Source: Deltaproteobacteria bacterium IMCC39146
Lineage (GTDB): Bacteria > Desulfobacterota > Desulfuromonadia > Desulfuromonadales > BM103
DNA: 64,000 nt
Assembly: GCA_030005635.1 (NCBI GenBank)
Contig: JARUHP010000004.1
Span: forward strand, 124,001-188,000
Reading direction: 5' to 3'
Shown: piece after piece, positions 1-12,014 of the stretch
Position numbering within the stretch: position 1 is the first letter of the stretch
Layout of the letters: each line of letters opens with the position of its first letter
Notes under the pieces: model-generated
Databases searched by the model: none
The model's input: the letters and a program-made list of their open reading frames with translations, nothing else
What the model was told of the DNA's origin: nothing
Position numbers and translations under genes: made by a program

Positions 1-342
1 CCGGCCAACAAACAATTTGTTGAGGCTTTCCGTGCTGCCTACGATCGGACTCCGACTCTCTACGCCAGCCAAGGGTATGAGGCGGCACGTTTGATTGGCA
101 GTGCGCTCAAGAGCGTCGGTGGAGATGTGACTAAGTTCGACCAACTTCGTGCCGCAGTCCGCAAGGCTGATTTCGAGTCAGTACGCGGCCAGTTCGCTTT
201 CACCACTAATCAGCACCCGGTGCAAAACCTCTACATCCGCGAAGTTGTCGAAGACGGCAAGGGGGGCTACACTAACCAAACTCTCAAAGCAGTCTTCACC
301 AGCCACGGCAATGCCTACGTTGACGATTGTAAAATGCAGTAG
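1..342 (+). CDS. Liv-type ABC transporter substrate-binding protein, C-terminal part
   Basis: The reading frame is open from base 1 and ends with TAG at 340-342, so only the last 113 residues of the gene are present. The fragment resembles the C-terminal lobe of periplasmic type I binding proteins (Peripla_BP_6, LivK-like): FVEAFRAAYDRTPTLYASQGYEAAR is the usual helix in which a Tyr/Ala-rich stretch precedes the last lobe, split here as FVEAFRAAYDRTPTLY and ASQGYEAARLIGSAL, followed by a short beta segment around RGQFAFTTNQHPVQN. It is followed by permease and ATPase genes on the same strand, so it should deliver ligand to that transporter. The family binds branched-chain amino acids, amides, urea or aromatic acids; the ligand cannot be told from this piece. 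Confidence 0.85.
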   Translation, partial: PANKQFVEAFRAAYDRTPTLYASQGYEAARLIGSALKSVGGDVTKFDQLRAAVRKADFESVRGQFAFTTNQHPVQNLYIREVVEDGKGGYTNQTLKAVFTSHGNAYVDDCKMQ

Positions 343-377
343 GCGGTTGCAGTTAGAGTCAACTTTATCCTAGGAAT

Positions 378-427
378 AGGCACGTTTCTCCATGCAGAGG
401 TGTTCTCTTTGCCGGAGAAACGTGCCT
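378..427 (+). terminator. Stem-loop between binding-protein and permease genes
   Basis: Perfect 14-bp inverted repeat (378-391 with 414-427, arms AGGCACGTTTCTCC / GGAGAAACGTGCCT) with a 22-nt loop. No U-run follows, so it is more likely an mRNA-stabilising or attenuating hairpin than a full terminator. It would lower livH expression relative to the binding protein. Confidence 0.55.
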
Positions 428-467
428 GACTTTCTCCGCCTCGTAACTGAGCGCGGCCAGTGTTCTC

Positions 468-1382
468 ATGCTCTTGTTTATCGAACAGATCCTCAACGGC
501 CTCCAACTCGGTGTGACCCTGTTTCTGATGTCGGCCGGCCTGACCCTGGTTTTTGGCATTATGCAGGTGATCAACCTCGCGCACGGTTCCTTCTATATGA
601 TCGGAGCTTATGTTGCGGCAACGGTGACTGCACTCAGCGGTTCTTTCCTGCTTGGCCTCGCAGTGGCGTTGCCAGCAACGGCAGTGATCGGCATGCTGGT
701 CGAGGCGATCGTGCTGCGACGACTCTACAAAAAGGAGCACGTGGACCAGGTTCTCGCCACCTTCGGCCTCATTATGTTTTTCAACGAGTTGACCCGTATC
801 ATCTGGGGACGCCAGCCGTTGTTCATGGACGTACCGTCCTGGTTGTCCGGCAGCGTTGAGCTTATTCCCGGCATCCCCTATCCGAGCTACCGTATTGCGG
901 TTATCGGCGTTGGTTTGCTGGTGGCGCTGTTCCTCTACCTGATGTTTACCCGCACCAGAATCGGCATGCAAATTCGGGCCGGGGCGAGCAACAGAGAGAT
1001 GGCTGGAGCCTTGGGCATCAATATCCGGCTTCTATATACCTTGGTCTTCGGACTCGGAACTCTGCTTGCCGGGTTGGCTGGAGTGATGGCTGGTCCGATC
1101 CTTGCGGTTGAGGCGGGGATGGGAGAGAGTATCCTGATCCTGACCTTCGTGGTGATCGTGATCGGTGGCATCGGATCGGTGCGCGGTGCATTTATCGGAG
1201 CGCTTTTGGTCGGCATGGTTGACACCCTCGGGCGTGCGTTTCTGCCCGCCCTGTTCCGTATGTTTCTGTCGTCAGCACATGCCGATGGGGTTGCTGCCTC
1301 AGTGGCCTCGATGTCGATCTACATTCTAATGGCTATCATACTGATCTGGCGCCCCCAAGGGCTGTTGCCGGCCCATTCCTGA
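468..1382 (+). CDS. livH: Branched-chain amino acid-type ABC permease LivH
   Basis: A 304-residue inner-membrane permease of the LivH family, which forms the channel with LivM. About eight hydrophobic segments are visible. The family landmarks are present: an N-terminal LQLGVTLFLMSAGLTLVFG, then INLAHGSFYMIGAY, and late GGIGSVRGAFIGALLVG, which contributes to ATPase contact. The length matches the usual 290-310 residues. It follows the binding-protein gene after 125 bp containing a stem-loop, and livM starts 1 bp after its stop codon. It belongs to a five-gene transport operon (1-3846). Substrate is unproven: paralogues of this type also carry aromatic acids or amides. Confidence 0.9.
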   Translation: MLLFIEQILNGLQLGVTLFLMSAGLTLVFGIMQVINLAHGSFYMIGAYVAATVTALSGSFLLGLAVALPATAVIGMLVEAIVLRRLYKKEHVDQVLATFGLIMFFNELTRIIWGRQPLFMDVPSWLSGSVELIPGIPYPSYRIAVIGVGLLVALFLYLMFTRTRIGMQIRAGASNREMAGALGINIRLLYTLVFGLGTLLAGLAGVMAGPILAVEAGMGESILILTFVVIVIGGIGSVRGAFIGALLVGMVDTLGRAFLPALFRMFLSSAHADGVAASVASMSIYILMAIILIWRPQGLLPAHS

Positions 1383-1383
1383 G

Positions 1384-2400
1384 TTGGACAATAAATTGAT
1401 GCACATGCTGTCACAATTCAATCGAAAAACCATTTGTATCATCAGCAGTGCACTGTTGCTGGCGCTGCTGCCAATGCTGGCTACCCTGGCCGGTGAACCT
1501 TATCTGGTCTCGCTCTTTTCCCGCATCCTGATCTACGCTCTCGCTGCAGCGAGTCTCGATTTGATCCTCGGTTATGGAGGGCTGGTCAGCCTGGGACACG
1601 CAGCATTCTTCGGCATTGGCGCCTACACGGTTGGGATTCTTGCCCATCACGACTTCGAAGAGACCGCGCTGATCTCCTGGCCGCTGTTTATTCCGGGGAG
1701 CGACAGCGGCCTGGTCGCCTGGCCGGTCGCGATACTGGTTTCCGCCTTACTGGCCGCAATCATAGGAGCGCTGAGCCTGCGTACGCGCGGCATGCACTTC
1801 ATTATGATCACTCTGGCTTTTGCGCAGATGCTCTTCTTCTTTTTCGTCTCCCTCGAAGGTTACGGTGGCGACGATGGTCTCACCCTCTTTTCGCGCAATA
1901 CCCTGCCGGGGCTCGATTTGGGCGACGACGTCCAGTTCTACTATGTCTGCCTGGCTTTGCTGGGTGCTTTCCTGTTTTTGGCCGGTCGGCTGGTTGAGTC
2001 ACGCTTCGGCATGGTGATCCGAGGTTGCCGCGAGAGTGAAAAACGCATGCAGTCACTCGGTTTTCCGACCTTTCGCTACAAACTGCTCTGTTTCGTGATC
2101 GCCGGGGGTGCGGCTGGTCTTGCAGGCGCACTGATCGCCAACCAGGTCGAGTACGTCAGCCCGGGGCTGATGCACTGGACCCGCTCCGCGATTATCCTGG
2201 TCATGGTGTTGTTGGGGGGAAGTGGCACTCTCTATGGGCCGGTTCTCGGTGCTGCGGCGTTTCTGTTGCTTGAAGAGGTGCTCTCGATCTACACCGAGCA
2301 TTGGATGGTCTACTTCGGCCCGGTGATGATCCTGGTGGTGCTGTTTGCTCGCCACGGACTTTTCGGCATCCTGGTTGGCAAGGAGAATCGACATGGCTGA
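1384..2400 (+). CDS. livM: Branched-chain amino acid-type ABC permease LivM
   Basis: A 338-residue permease of the LivM family, the second membrane subunit of the transporter. It shows the family signature LILGYGGLVSLGHAAFFGIG (residues about 59-78) and GGSGTLYGPVLGA near the C-terminus, with about nine hydrophobic segments. The start chosen is TTG at 1384, one base after the livH stop. ATG codons at 1399 and 1405 are alternatives that would remove only five or seven residues. The end overlaps livG by 8 bp (ATGGCTGA), which implies translational coupling. Confidence 0.88.
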   Translation: MDNKLMHMLSQFNRKTICIISSALLLALLPMLATLAGEPYLVSLFSRILIYALAAASLDLILGYGGLVSLGHAAFFGIGAYTVGILAHHDFEETALISWPLFIPGSDSGLVAWPVAILVSALLAAIIGALSLRTRGMHFIMITLAFAQMLFFFFVSLEGYGGDDGLTLFSRNTLPGLDLGDDVQFYYVCLALLGAFLFLAGRLVESRFGMVIRGCRESEKRMQSLGFPTFRYKLLCFVIAGGAAGLAGALIANQVEYVSPGLMHWTRSAIILVMVLLGGSGTLYGPVLGAAAFLLLEEVLSIYTEHWMVYFGPVMILVVLFARHGLFGILVGKENRHG

Positions 2401-3142
2401 ACCGTTACTGCGCATCAAAAGTCTGTGCAAGAGCTTCGGCGCGGTCAGGGCCTGTCATGACCTTTCCCTCGATGTTCATGCTGGCGAGATTCACGCCCTG
2501 ATAGGTCCTAACGGTGCCGGCAAGACCACTCTGCTTAATCAGATTGCCGGTGATCTGTCTTCCGACAGCGGACGGATTTTTCTGACTGGACAGGAGATCA
2601 CTCATCTCCCACTGTATCGGCGAGCTCCTCTCGGTCTGGCACGTTCCTATCAGATCACTTCGGTGTTCGCCAACCTGAGTGTCGAGGAGAACATGCTGCT
2701 CGCGATTCAGGCCCACCATGGCCACAGCTTTCGCTTCTGGGGCCGAGGACTGAAGGATCCACAACTGTTGGCTGAGCTTGGCCCGGCGCTGGAAGCAGTG
2801 GGCCTCAGCGAGCGCGCCGAGACTATTGCCGGCAATCTCTCTCACGGTGAAAAGAAGCAACTTGAGGTCGGTATGGCGCTGGCCTGCAAGCCGCAACTAC
2901 TGCTGCTAGACGAACCAATGGCAGGGATGGGGCCGGGAGGGAGTATCGAACTCTCCAAGTTGATCCGCAAGCTAAAGAAAGAGATGACCATCCTGTTGGT
3001 CGAGCACGACATGGAGGCGATTTTCTCCCTCGCTGATCGCATCACAGTTCTGGTATACGGTGAGGTTGTTGCGACCGGCAGCGTCGACGAGATTCGTAGC
3101 AACCCCGCGGTACGCCAAGCCTACCTCGGTGAGGAGAACTAG
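2393..3142 (+). CDS. livG: ABC transporter ATP-binding protein LivG
   Basis: A 249-residue ATPase that powers the LivHM permease from the cytoplasmic face. The Walker A motif GPNGAGKTT, the signature LSHGEKKQLE and Walker B LLLLDEPMAGMGP are all present, followed by the H-loop in LLVEHDMEAI. The start at 2393 is preferred over an upstream in-frame codon because AGGAGAATCGAC lies directly before the ATG and the family begins here (MAEPLLRIKSLCKSFG). It overlaps the livM stop by 8 bp. The following livF begins two bases after its stop. Confidence 0.9.
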   Translation: MAEPLLRIKSLCKSFGAVRACHDLSLDVHAGEIHALIGPNGAGKTTLLNQIAGDLSSDSGRIFLTGQEITHLPLYRRAPLGLARSYQITSVFANLSVEENMLLAIQAHHGHSFRFWGRGLKDPQLLAELGPALEAVGLSERAETIAGNLSHGEKKQLEVGMALACKPQLLLLDEPMAGMGPGGSIELSKLIRKLKKEMTILLVEHDMEAIFSLADRITVLVYGEVVATGSVDEIRSNPAVRQAYLGEEN

Positions 3143-3144
3143 AC

Positions 3145-3846
3145 ATGCTAAAGGTCGAGCAGATAGAAACCTTCTACGGCAGCAGCCAAGCATTGTTTGG
3201 TGTCAGCCTAAAGGTGCGCGCCGGCGAGGTGGTGACTCTGCTCGGGCGGAATGGCATGGGCAAGAGCACGACGATCAAGTCGATTATGGGCCTCACACAG
3301 GTGACACGGGGACGCATCACCTTCAATGACATTGAAATCCATCACCTGCCGAGCTATCAGGTGGCTCGTCAGGGGCTCGGCCTGGTTCCCGAGGGGCGGC
3401 AGATTTTTCCTAATCTGACGGTTCTAGAGAACATCATGGTTGGTGCCGCAAATCGCGGTGGCAGAGAAGAGCCCTATACATTGGACGAGGTGTTGGAGAT
3501 TTTCCCACGCCTGGCAGAGCGCCTGAAAAATTACGGCAACCAGCTCTCTGGCGGAGAGCAGCAGATGCTTGCTGTGGTTCGCGCCCTGATGACGACACCC
3601 AAACTGTTGATCCTTGACGAGGCAACCGAGGGCTTGGCACCGTTGGTTAGGAAGGAGATCTGGTACGGACTCAGTGTGCTCAAAGCACGCGGACAGTCGA
3701 TACTGGTCATCGACAAGAACCTCGATGCGCTGATGAAACTCGCTGATCGACACTACGTGATGGAAAGGGGGGCGGTGGTCTGGTCCGGGGAAACGGATGA
3801 GCTCGCTGATAACGAAGAGCTCAAGGCACGCTATTTGGGGGTGTAA
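3145..3846 (+). CDS. livF: ABC transporter ATP-binding protein LivF
   Basis: A 233-residue second ATPase of the transporter. Walker A is GRNGMGKST, the signature is LSGGEQQML and Walker B is LLILDEATEGLAP. The segment that usually reads LVEQN is LVIDKN here, and Walker A has GMGKST rather than GAGKST. Both differ from the second liv cluster in this window and are typical of a distinct paralogue group, some members of which carry substrates other than leucine, isoleucine and valine. It is the last gene of the operon and is followed by a clear terminator. Confidence 0.88.
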   Translation: MLKVEQIETFYGSSQALFGVSLKVRAGEVVTLLGRNGMGKSTTIKSIMGLTQVTRGRITFNDIEIHHLPSYQVARQGLGLVPEGRQIFPNLTVLENIMVGAANRGGREEPYTLDEVLEIFPRLAERLKNYGNQLSGGEQQMLAVVRALMTTPKLLILDEATEGLAPLVRKEIWYGLSVLKARGQSILVIDKNLDALMKLADRHYVMERGAVVWSGETDELADNEELKARYLGV

Positions 3847-3864
3847 TGAGGCAGGGGAAACTGT

Positions 3865-3897
3865 GGGTTAGTCTGAAGATGCTAACCCTTTATTTTT
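3865..3897 (+). terminator. Intrinsic terminator of the first liv operon
   Basis: GGGTTAG (3865-3871) pairs with CTAACCC (3882-3888) and is followed by TTTATTTTT. It lies 19 bp after the livF stop. Confidence 0.75.
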
Positions 3898-4320
3898 ACT
3901 GACGCTACGAGACAAGATTGAACCGCCGATACGAGCATATTAAGAAGGGCGATTGCTTATTATAAATCTTCTCACATTATTCTTGTGTTTTCAGATTGTC
4001 AAACACCTAGAATCTTTACGATCCATGACAAATAAGAAGCAATTAAAACATGTTGATTTAACCAAATCTTGCCTCGAGGGTCAGATCAGGTTTAATGACT
4101 TCAGCATATAGATGTCTCAGAAAGCACGGCCCTGAAACACTTCAAGACAGCATCACTGCTCCCATTTACAATCGGCTTCGCATTCCTGCAAGAGCCTTAG
4201 AAAACCTGCTCCTGACTCCTTCAGTCCTGCTTTCCTGAGAAGTTATACCAGCAACCTTTCCTAGATTACCTTAGGACTTATAAGACTGTTCTTTTATCTA
4301 CACAGAACGCGAACAGAAAA
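3898..4320. other. Intergenic stretch, no gene seen
   Basis: About 420 AT-rich bases between two convergent terminators (first liv operon on +, guaA on -). No reading frame with a ribosome binding site and no RNA gene were recognised. Confidence 0.5.
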
Positions 4321-4359
4321 AAACAGCGGAGATAAGGCTGTTGCCTTTCTCCGCTGTTT
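4321..4359 (-). terminator. Terminator of guaBA
   Basis: A 12-bp perfect stem (4321-4332 with 4348-4359, AAACAGCGGAGA arm) contains an inner AAGGC/GCCTT stem. Read on the minus strand it is followed by a T-run (the A-run at about 4316-4323 on the plus strand). It lies 38 bp beyond the guaA stop. Confidence 0.75.
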
Positions 4360-4397
4360 ATCCAATCTTTTTACGCTACGCACCACGTTCCGCTGAA

Positions 4398-5957
4398 CTA
4401 TTCCCACTCTATCGTTGCAGGGGGCTTGCTAGAGATATCGTAAGTGACACGATTGATGCCACGGACCTCATTGATAATCCGGTTACTGATCCGTGCCAGA
4501 TCTTCGTAAGGCATCGGGTACCAGCCAGCGGTCATAAAATCTTTCGTCTCGACAGCGCGTAGAGCGACAACATACTCATAAGTGCGCCCATCACCCATGA
4601 CACCGACACTCTTGACAGGAAGAAACACAGCGAAGGCCTGGCTAATCTTGTCGTAATGTCCGGACTGGTAGAGCTCTTCGATGTAGATGGCATCAGCCTG
4701 ACGCAGGATGTCGCAGTATTCCTTCTTAACCTCGCCAAGAATCCGCACACCAAGACCGGGGCCCGGGAAAGGATGGCGCCAGACCATGCGATGTGGCAAA
4801 CCAAGCTCCTCACCGACCGTACGAACCTCATCTTTAAAGAGTTCACGCAAAGGTTCAAGCAGCTTGAGCGTCATGTAATCAGGCAGGCCACCAACGTTGT
4901 GATGGCTCTTGATATTATGAGCCTTGCCGGTCTTACCACCGGCCGATTCTATAACATCGGGATAGATTGTCCCTTGAGCCAGCCATTGGGCATTAGCCAA
5001 TTTTTTAGACTCTTCTTCGAAAATATCAACGAACAGGTTGCCAATAATTTTGCGCTTTTTTTCAGGATCAGTTTCACCAGCGAGCTTGCCGAGGAAACGA
5101 TCCTCAGCATCAACGCGGAGAACTTTGACACCCAGGCTTTCTGCAAAGGTCGACATAACCTGGTCGCCCTCACCGAGACGTAAGAGACCATTGTCGACAA
5201 AAACACAGGTAAGCTGATCACCAATAGCGCGATGAATCAAAGCTGCGGCCACAGAGGAATCAACGCCACCGGAAAGACCGAGGACAACCTCCTCTTCGCC
5301 AACCTGCTCACGAATCCGTGCAACAGCATCCTCGATAATCTGTCCAGGCGTCCATTTTCCGGTGCAGCCACAAATTTTACGTACGAAGGTATCAATCAGC
5401 ACCTCGCCGCGTGGGGTATGGTTGACTTCGGGATGAAACTGCACACCATAGAGGTTACGCTCAAGATTCTGGATACCACAGACCGGAGCATTATCGGTGA
5501 CAGCAACTTCCTCAAAACCCCGGGGCTGAATCTCAACATGATCACCATGGCTCATCCAGACCGGACTATGACCATCAACGAAGAAACCGTCAAAAAGAGG
5601 ACCGGGAGTGTTCTTGGCGATCAGATCAGCGTGGCCGTACTCACGTTTCCCCGCCGGCACCACCTTGCCGCCGAAGTGATGACACATCAACTGCATGCCG
5701 TAGCAGATACCGAGAACCGGCACACCAAGTTCAAAAAGCTCTTCCTCAATGGCCGGAGCCCCCTCTTCGTAGACTGACTTCGGCCCGCCGGAAAGGATAA
5801 TGCCGGTCGCATTAAACGCCTTGATCTCGTTAAGAGTCATATCAAAAGGGTGCAGCTCACAATAAACATGAGCTTCACGCACTCTGCGTGCGATCAGTTG
5901 GGTGTATTGGGAGCCGAAATCAAGAATCAGTATTTTTTCAGAATGGATATCTTGCAT
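4398..5957 (-). CDS. guaA: GMP synthase (glutamine-hydrolysing)
   Basis: A 519-residue cytoplasmic enzyme that converts XMP to GMP using glutamine and ATP, the last step of guanine nucleotide synthesis. The N-terminal class I amidotransferase domain has the nucleophile in GICYGMQ and the His/Glu pair in FHPEVNHT. The ATP-pyrophosphatase domain has the PP-loop [11 protein letters not shown], and the C-terminal dimerisation domain ends [13 protein letters not shown], the usual terminus. The start ATG follows AGAGGT closely. guaB lies upstream on the same strand, separated by a 113-bp gap that holds a period-7 repeat, so the pair is probably an operon. Confidence 0.97.
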   Translation of the reverse strand: MQDIHSEKILILDFGSQYTQLIARRVREAHVYCELHPFDMTLNEIKAFNATGIILSGGPKSVYEEGAPAIEEELFELGVPVLGICYGMQLMCHHFGGKVVPAGKREYGHADLIAKNTPGPLFDGFFVDGHSPVWMSHGDHVEIQPRGFEEVAVTDNAPVCGIQNLERNLYGVQFHPEVNHTPRGEVLIDTFVRKICGCTGKWTPGQIIEDAVARIREQVGEEEVVLGLSGGVDSSVAAALIHRAIGDQLTCVFVDNGLLRLGEGDQVMSTFAESLGVKVLRVDAEDRFLGKLAGETDPEKKRKIIGNLFVDIFEEESKKLANAQWLAQGTIYPDVIESAGGKTGKAHNIKSHHNVGGLPDYMTLKLLEPLRELFKDEVRTVGEELGLPHRMVWRHPFPGPGLGVRILGEVKKEYCDILRQADAIYIEELYQSGHYDKISQAFAVFLPVKSVGVMGDGRTYEYVVALRAVETKDFMTAGWYPMPYEDLARISNRIINEVRGINRVTYDISSKPPATIEWE

Positions 5958-5964
5958 GTTACCT

Positions 5965-6060
5965 CTGGGGACTGGGGGCTGGAGGCTGGGGACTAGGGTT
6001 TGAAATTGGGGCTAGAAAAAGGGTTGGCTGTTACCAGCCTCCAGTCCCTAGCCCCAAGTC
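5965..6060. repeat. Period-7 inverted repeat element between guaB and guaA
   Basis: The left arm, 5965-5999, reads as heptamers CTGGGGA, CTGGGGG, CTGGAGG, CTGGGGA, CTAGGGT. The right arm, 6034-6060, reads CCAGCCT, CCAGTCC, CTAGCCC and is largely complementary to the left. The element fills almost the entire guaB-guaA gap and would form a large hairpin in the guaBA mRNA. Two other loci with the same 7-bp phase occur in this window. Confidence 0.7.
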
Positions 6061-6070
6061 TCAATGTTTA

Positions 6071-7573
<1,503 letters not shown>

Positions 7574-7583
7574 TTAACCGCTA

Positions 7584-7612
7584 TGTTTAGTTCAGGGGAC
7601 TTGGCTAGTCAA
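7584..7612 (-). promoter_or_regulatory. Candidate sigma-70 promoter of guaB
   Basis: On the minus strand TTGACT (7607-7612) is separated by 17 bases from TAAACA (7584-7589), about 47 bp before the guaB start. The -10 match is moderate. Confidence 0.45.
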
Positions 7613-7708
7613 GAAGAATCGAAGCTATTTTTAACAGGCCTTGGCCTATAAGAAAAAACTCACACAGATGGACGAATAGCACAGAGAAGGACGGTTAAAA
7701 AGCTGGGC

Positions 7709-8446
7709 TTAATACCATACCTCTTGAAGACACAAACCGTGCGCCGGAGCGGTAGCTCCGGAGCTTAAGCCCGCCTCGGCCTGGAGCAGTTTTTCCAGGT
7801 CACTCAGCGGCCGTTTCCCCTGTCCTATCTCAGCCAAGGTGCCAACCAATATCCGCACCATATTGCGTAAAAAACCGGAGCCTTTAAAATCGAGGTAAAT
7901 AAAGTTCTGATTCGTATTCACCTCAATCTGAAAAATTTCACGAATGGTCGTTTGGGCGATGCACCCGCTTGTTCGAAAAGCCTGGAAATCGTGTTCACCA
8001 ACGAGAAGACGCGCGGCCTCTTGCATCAGCTCCAAATCCAGGTGACCGCGTAAATGCCAGGCTGTTCGGCAAGAAAGGGGCGAGCGCACATCGGTGTTGT
8101 AAATCGTATAGCGATACCATTTACCCTTGGATGAAAAGCGGGCGTGAAAATCCTCCGGCACTTCCCGCGCTTGCCGGATCACAACATCATCAGGCAAAAA
8201 AGCATTCGCTCCCGCACAAAAAGCTGTTAGAGGGATAGTGCTTTCCGTCCGAAAATGTACAGCCATGTTGCGGGCATGGACACCTGCGTCAGTCCGGCTG
8301 GACGAATGGATGCGGATCTTGTAACCAAGGATTTGTGTCAGGGCGGACTCAACAACTTCCTGAACAGTGAGAGCATTGGATTGGACTTGCCAACCAGCAT
8401 AGGCAGTGCCTTCATACTCTACGTTCAAAAGGATTGTGCGCATCAT
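7709..8446 (-). CDS. truA: tRNA pseudouridine(38-40) synthase TruA
   Basis: A 245-residue enzyme that isomerises uridines 38-40 in the anticodon arm of tRNAs. The catalytic aspartate is in SSRTDAGVHARN (residues about 50-61). Other family blocks visible are the N-terminal VEYEGTAYAGWQ and the C-terminal GSGFLRNMVRILVGTL. The length is normal. The ATG at 8446 shares one base with the stop of the upstream ecfT-like gene (TGATG), so translation is probably coupled; the next codon, also ATG, is an alternative start. Confidence 0.95.
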   Translation of the reverse strand: MMRTILLNVEYEGTAYAGWQVQSNALTVQEVVESALTQILGYKIRIHSSSRTDAGVHARNMAVHFRTESTIPLTAFCAGANAFLPDDVVIRQAREVPEDFHARFSSKGKWYRYTIYNTDVRSPLSCRTAWHLRGHLDLELMQEAARLLVGEHDFQAFRTSGCIAQTTIREIFQIEVNTNQNFIYLDFKGSGFLRNMVRILVGTLAEIGQGKRPLSDLEKLLQAEAGLSSGATAPAHGLCLQEVWY

Positions 8447-9228
8447 CAACCCACCAACCAGTAAGAGAGAATCACCAGGCAGACTGCCATGGTGAAGAGT
8501 TGATCCAAAAGGGTCATAGGCAAGAAGGCCGGTAAAACATTTGCCTTTAAAACTGCGGCATCATCCAGAGTCAGCTTATGAGCAATCTCATCACCTCGAT
8601 CTACCAGGCGAAAAATCAAGTCAAGCAGCCTCTTTCCCCAAGCCGCGAAACGCCCTTGGCTGTCAGCTGGAGCAAGCCCGTCGGAAGTTTTGCTCTCCTT
8701 TTGGGCTAATGTACGGATTTCCGCGTGCACAACCGGGACAAAATCTAGGGCCAGCAACAGAATTTTCTGCCACTCACCAGTACGACATCCAAGCCAACTG
8801 AGCGGTCGGACAATCCAACCAAAAGTCTGAGACAGACTTTCCGTCGTTGTAGTAATCCCCAGAAGAGCAGAGGCTGCAACGGCCAGAAGCATTTGCAGAC
8901 AAACAAAAGCTCCCAACAGCAAGCCGTCAAAAGAAATCCAACTGAGGCCCCACAGTGTTCGCCCAGGAGATAGAAACAGATGCAGCAGAAAGGTAAAAAG
9001 CAAGAACCAGCGCAACAGCCAGAAGAGGCGAAAAATTCTCTGAGAGACGGGTTTGATAGACCATACTGCCAGAGCAACGATTATAAGAACAGAGAGTAGC
9101 TGCATCCAGCCGGCAGCGCCAAATGAGAGCACAACCAAGACCAGGCAAGAGAGAACCTTCACCCGGGGGTCAAGTCTGTGCAGAATTGTCTCTGCTTGCT
9201 GGTATAGACCTGTTTCTGCGGATGCCAT
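8446..9228 (-). CDS. EcfT/CbiQ-family transmembrane protein
   Basis: A 260-residue integral membrane protein of the energy-coupling factor transporter T-component family (CbiQ/EcfT). The N-terminal LHRLDPRVKVLSCLVLVV is the usual family opening, followed by four or five hydrophobic segments. The C-terminal cytoplasmic region (residues about 150-215) is where T-components carry coupling helices. No ATPase or S-component gene is nearby, so its partner, and thus its substrate (cobalt, nickel or a vitamin in known members), cannot be named. It is coupled to truA by a 1-bp overlap. The start at 9228 replaces a TTG one codon upstream; neither has a clear ribosome site. Confidence 0.75.
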   Translation of the reverse strand: MASAETGLYQQAETILHRLDPRVKVLSCLVLVVLSFGAAGWMQLLSVLIIVALAVWSIKPVSQRIFRLFWLLRWFLLFTFLLHLFLSPGRTLWGLSWISFDGLLLGAFVCLQMLLAVAASALLGITTTTESLSQTFGWIVRPLSWLGCRTGEWQKILLLALDFVPVVHAEIRTLAQKESKTSDGLAPADSQGRFAAWGKRLLDLIFRLVDRGDEIAHKLTLDDAAVLKANVLPAFLPMTLLDQLFTMAVCLVILSYWLVG

Positions 9229-9262
9229 CAAAGTTTGAGTCCAGAAGAAGAGACGAAAACGT

Positions 9263-9287
9263 TCGGGGGGCTAAAACAGCCCCCCGA
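9263..9287 (-). terminator. Stem-loop between asd and ecfT
   Basis: A 10-bp perfect stem (TCGGGGGGCT 9263-9272 with AGCCCCCCGA 9278-9287) and 5-nt loop, 66 bp after the asd stop. On the minus strand only a short TTTT follows, so termination may be partial. Confidence 0.6.
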
Positions 9288-9353
9288 GATTCTAGTACCT
9301 TGTACATCATTTAAGGTTTGCAGGAGAAAAGCGACCCTTCAGATCTTAATAAT

Positions 9354-10454
9354 TCACACCTGTTTTTTAAGAATTCGCAACATGCGTCGCAAGGGCTCTG
9401 CCGCCCCCCAAAGGAGCTGATCTCCACAGGTGAATGCAGAGATGTATTGTGGTCCCATCTTCATCTTACGAACCCGGCCAACCGGAATAGCAAGGGTGCC
9501 CGACACCGCAGTAGGCGTCAGTTCACCCAAGGAGTCGGCCTTGGTATTAGGAACTAACTTGACCCAGTCGTTATCCTTGTCGATCAAAGCTTCAATCTCG
9601 GCGATCGGTAAATCCTTGTTGAGTCGAATTGTCAGGGCCTGACTGTGACAGCGCATGGAACCAACACGGACACAGATACCATCGATCGGAACCGGCTCGG
9701 CATAATCGAGAATCTTGTTGGTTTCGGCATAACCCTTCCACTCTTCACGGCTCTGGCCATCTTCAACTTCGCGATCGATCCAGGGCAACAAGCTGCCAGC
9801 CAGAGGATAGCCGAACTCTTTGGTCGGCAGGACATCCCCGCGCAACGAATCTGTGACTTTGCGATCGATATCAAGAATAGCTGAAGACGGGTTGCTCAAA
9901 AGATCAGAGACCGAAGACTCGAGAGCCCCCATCTGGCTCAGCAATTCGCGCATGTTCGGCGCACCGGCACCGGAAGCCGCCTGGTAAGTCATTGAAGAGA
10001 CCCACTCCACCAGACCAGCACGAAACAAACCACCAATCGCCATCAGCATCAAACTGACGGTACAGTTGCCGCCGATAAAATCCTTGACACCATTGGCCAG
10101 GGCTTCATCGATCACGTTGCGGTTAACTGGATCGAGAATAATGACCGCATCGGACTCCATGCGCAAAGAGCTTGCGGCATCTATCCAATAACCGTCCCAA
10201 CCAGCTTTACGCAGTTGCGGATGAACAGCCTTGGTATAATCGCCGCCCTGACAGGTAATCACAACATCAAGCTTGCTGAGTTCTTCAATGTCATCAGCAT
10301 TCTTGAGCGTACCAGCACCTAAGGGAGCGTCCTGACCCGCCTGCGAAGTGGAGAAAAAGACCGGCTCAATACCGGCAAGATCGTTCTCTTCCTGCATGCG
10401 CTGCATGAGGACAGAACCAACCATTCCACGCCAACCAACAATACCGACTTTCAT
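9354..10454 (-). CDS. asd: Aspartate-semialdehyde dehydrogenase
   Basis: A 366-residue NADP enzyme that makes aspartate semialdehyde from aspartyl phosphate, feeding lysine/diaminopimelate, threonine and methionine synthesis. The N-terminal nucleotide-binding motif is [11 protein letters not shown] and the catalytic cysteine is in [14 protein letters not shown]. The length and the RGMVGS motif match the Gram-negative (E. coli-like) branch rather than the shorter Gram-positive branch. The ribosome site AAAGGAAA lies upstream. It follows leuB by 69 bp on the same strand, so both amino acid genes may share a transcript. Confidence 0.95.
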   Translation of the reverse strand: MKVGIVGWRGMVGSVLMQRMQEENDLAGIEPVFFSTSQAGQDAPLGAGTLKNADDIEELSKLDVVITCQGGDYTKAVHPQLRKAGWDGYWIDAASSLRMESDAVIILDPVNRNVIDEALANGVKDFIGGNCTVSLMLMAIGGLFRAGLVEWVSSMTYQAASGAGAPNMRELLSQMGALESSVSDLLSNPSSAILDIDRKVTDSLRGDVLPTKEFGYPLAGSLLPWIDREVEDGQSREEWKGYAETNKILDYAEPVPIDGICVRVGSMRCHSQALTIRLNKDLPIAEIEALIDKDNDWVKLVPNTKADSLGELTPTAVSGTLAIPVGRVRKMKMGPQYISAFTCGDQLLWGAAEPLRRMLRILKKQV

Positions 10455-10523
10455 CTTCTTGTTTCCTTTATATATGTTTAGCTTTTAGCTTTTGATTTTA
10501 GCGCCACGCGGCACGCGGTTTAT

Positions 10524-11674
<1,151 letters not shown>

Positions 11675-12014
11675 GGATGCCACTATAAGAAGGGAGACCT
11701 TCTTTGTCAAACTCTTTCAAACACGCGCAACACATCAGTTTTACTGCGATTCGCAACCTTCTTTGAGCCATTTCTTTGTGTCAGTCATTAAATCGAATTG
11801 CTCTAAAAAAGTTTTTGTTAAACATATTTATACTTAATTATATTTATTTTTGTTTAACTTATAACTTCTTAACTTACTTAAGGCTACTTATGTTTATTAA
11901 AATATTAATTAAACTTACATAAAAAAAACTATAGACACTAATTTTTACTTTTACATCTATATGTGACTGGAAAAGTGAAATCTAGCCGCTATAATCTAGT
12001 CCAAGGAGAACTTC
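11675..12014. other. AT-rich intergenic region
   Basis: About 340 bases, much more AT-rich than the surroundings, especially 11800-11950. It lies between divergent leuB and a small plus-strand gene. A TATAAT at 11990-11995 lies 19 bp before that gene's ATG and is a possible -10 box, but no good -35 is visible. No other gene was seen. Confidence 0.5.

Noticed and set aside
7635-7646. AGGCCTTGGCCT palindrome as a truA terminator
   Set aside because: The stem is short and no T-run follows on the minus strand.
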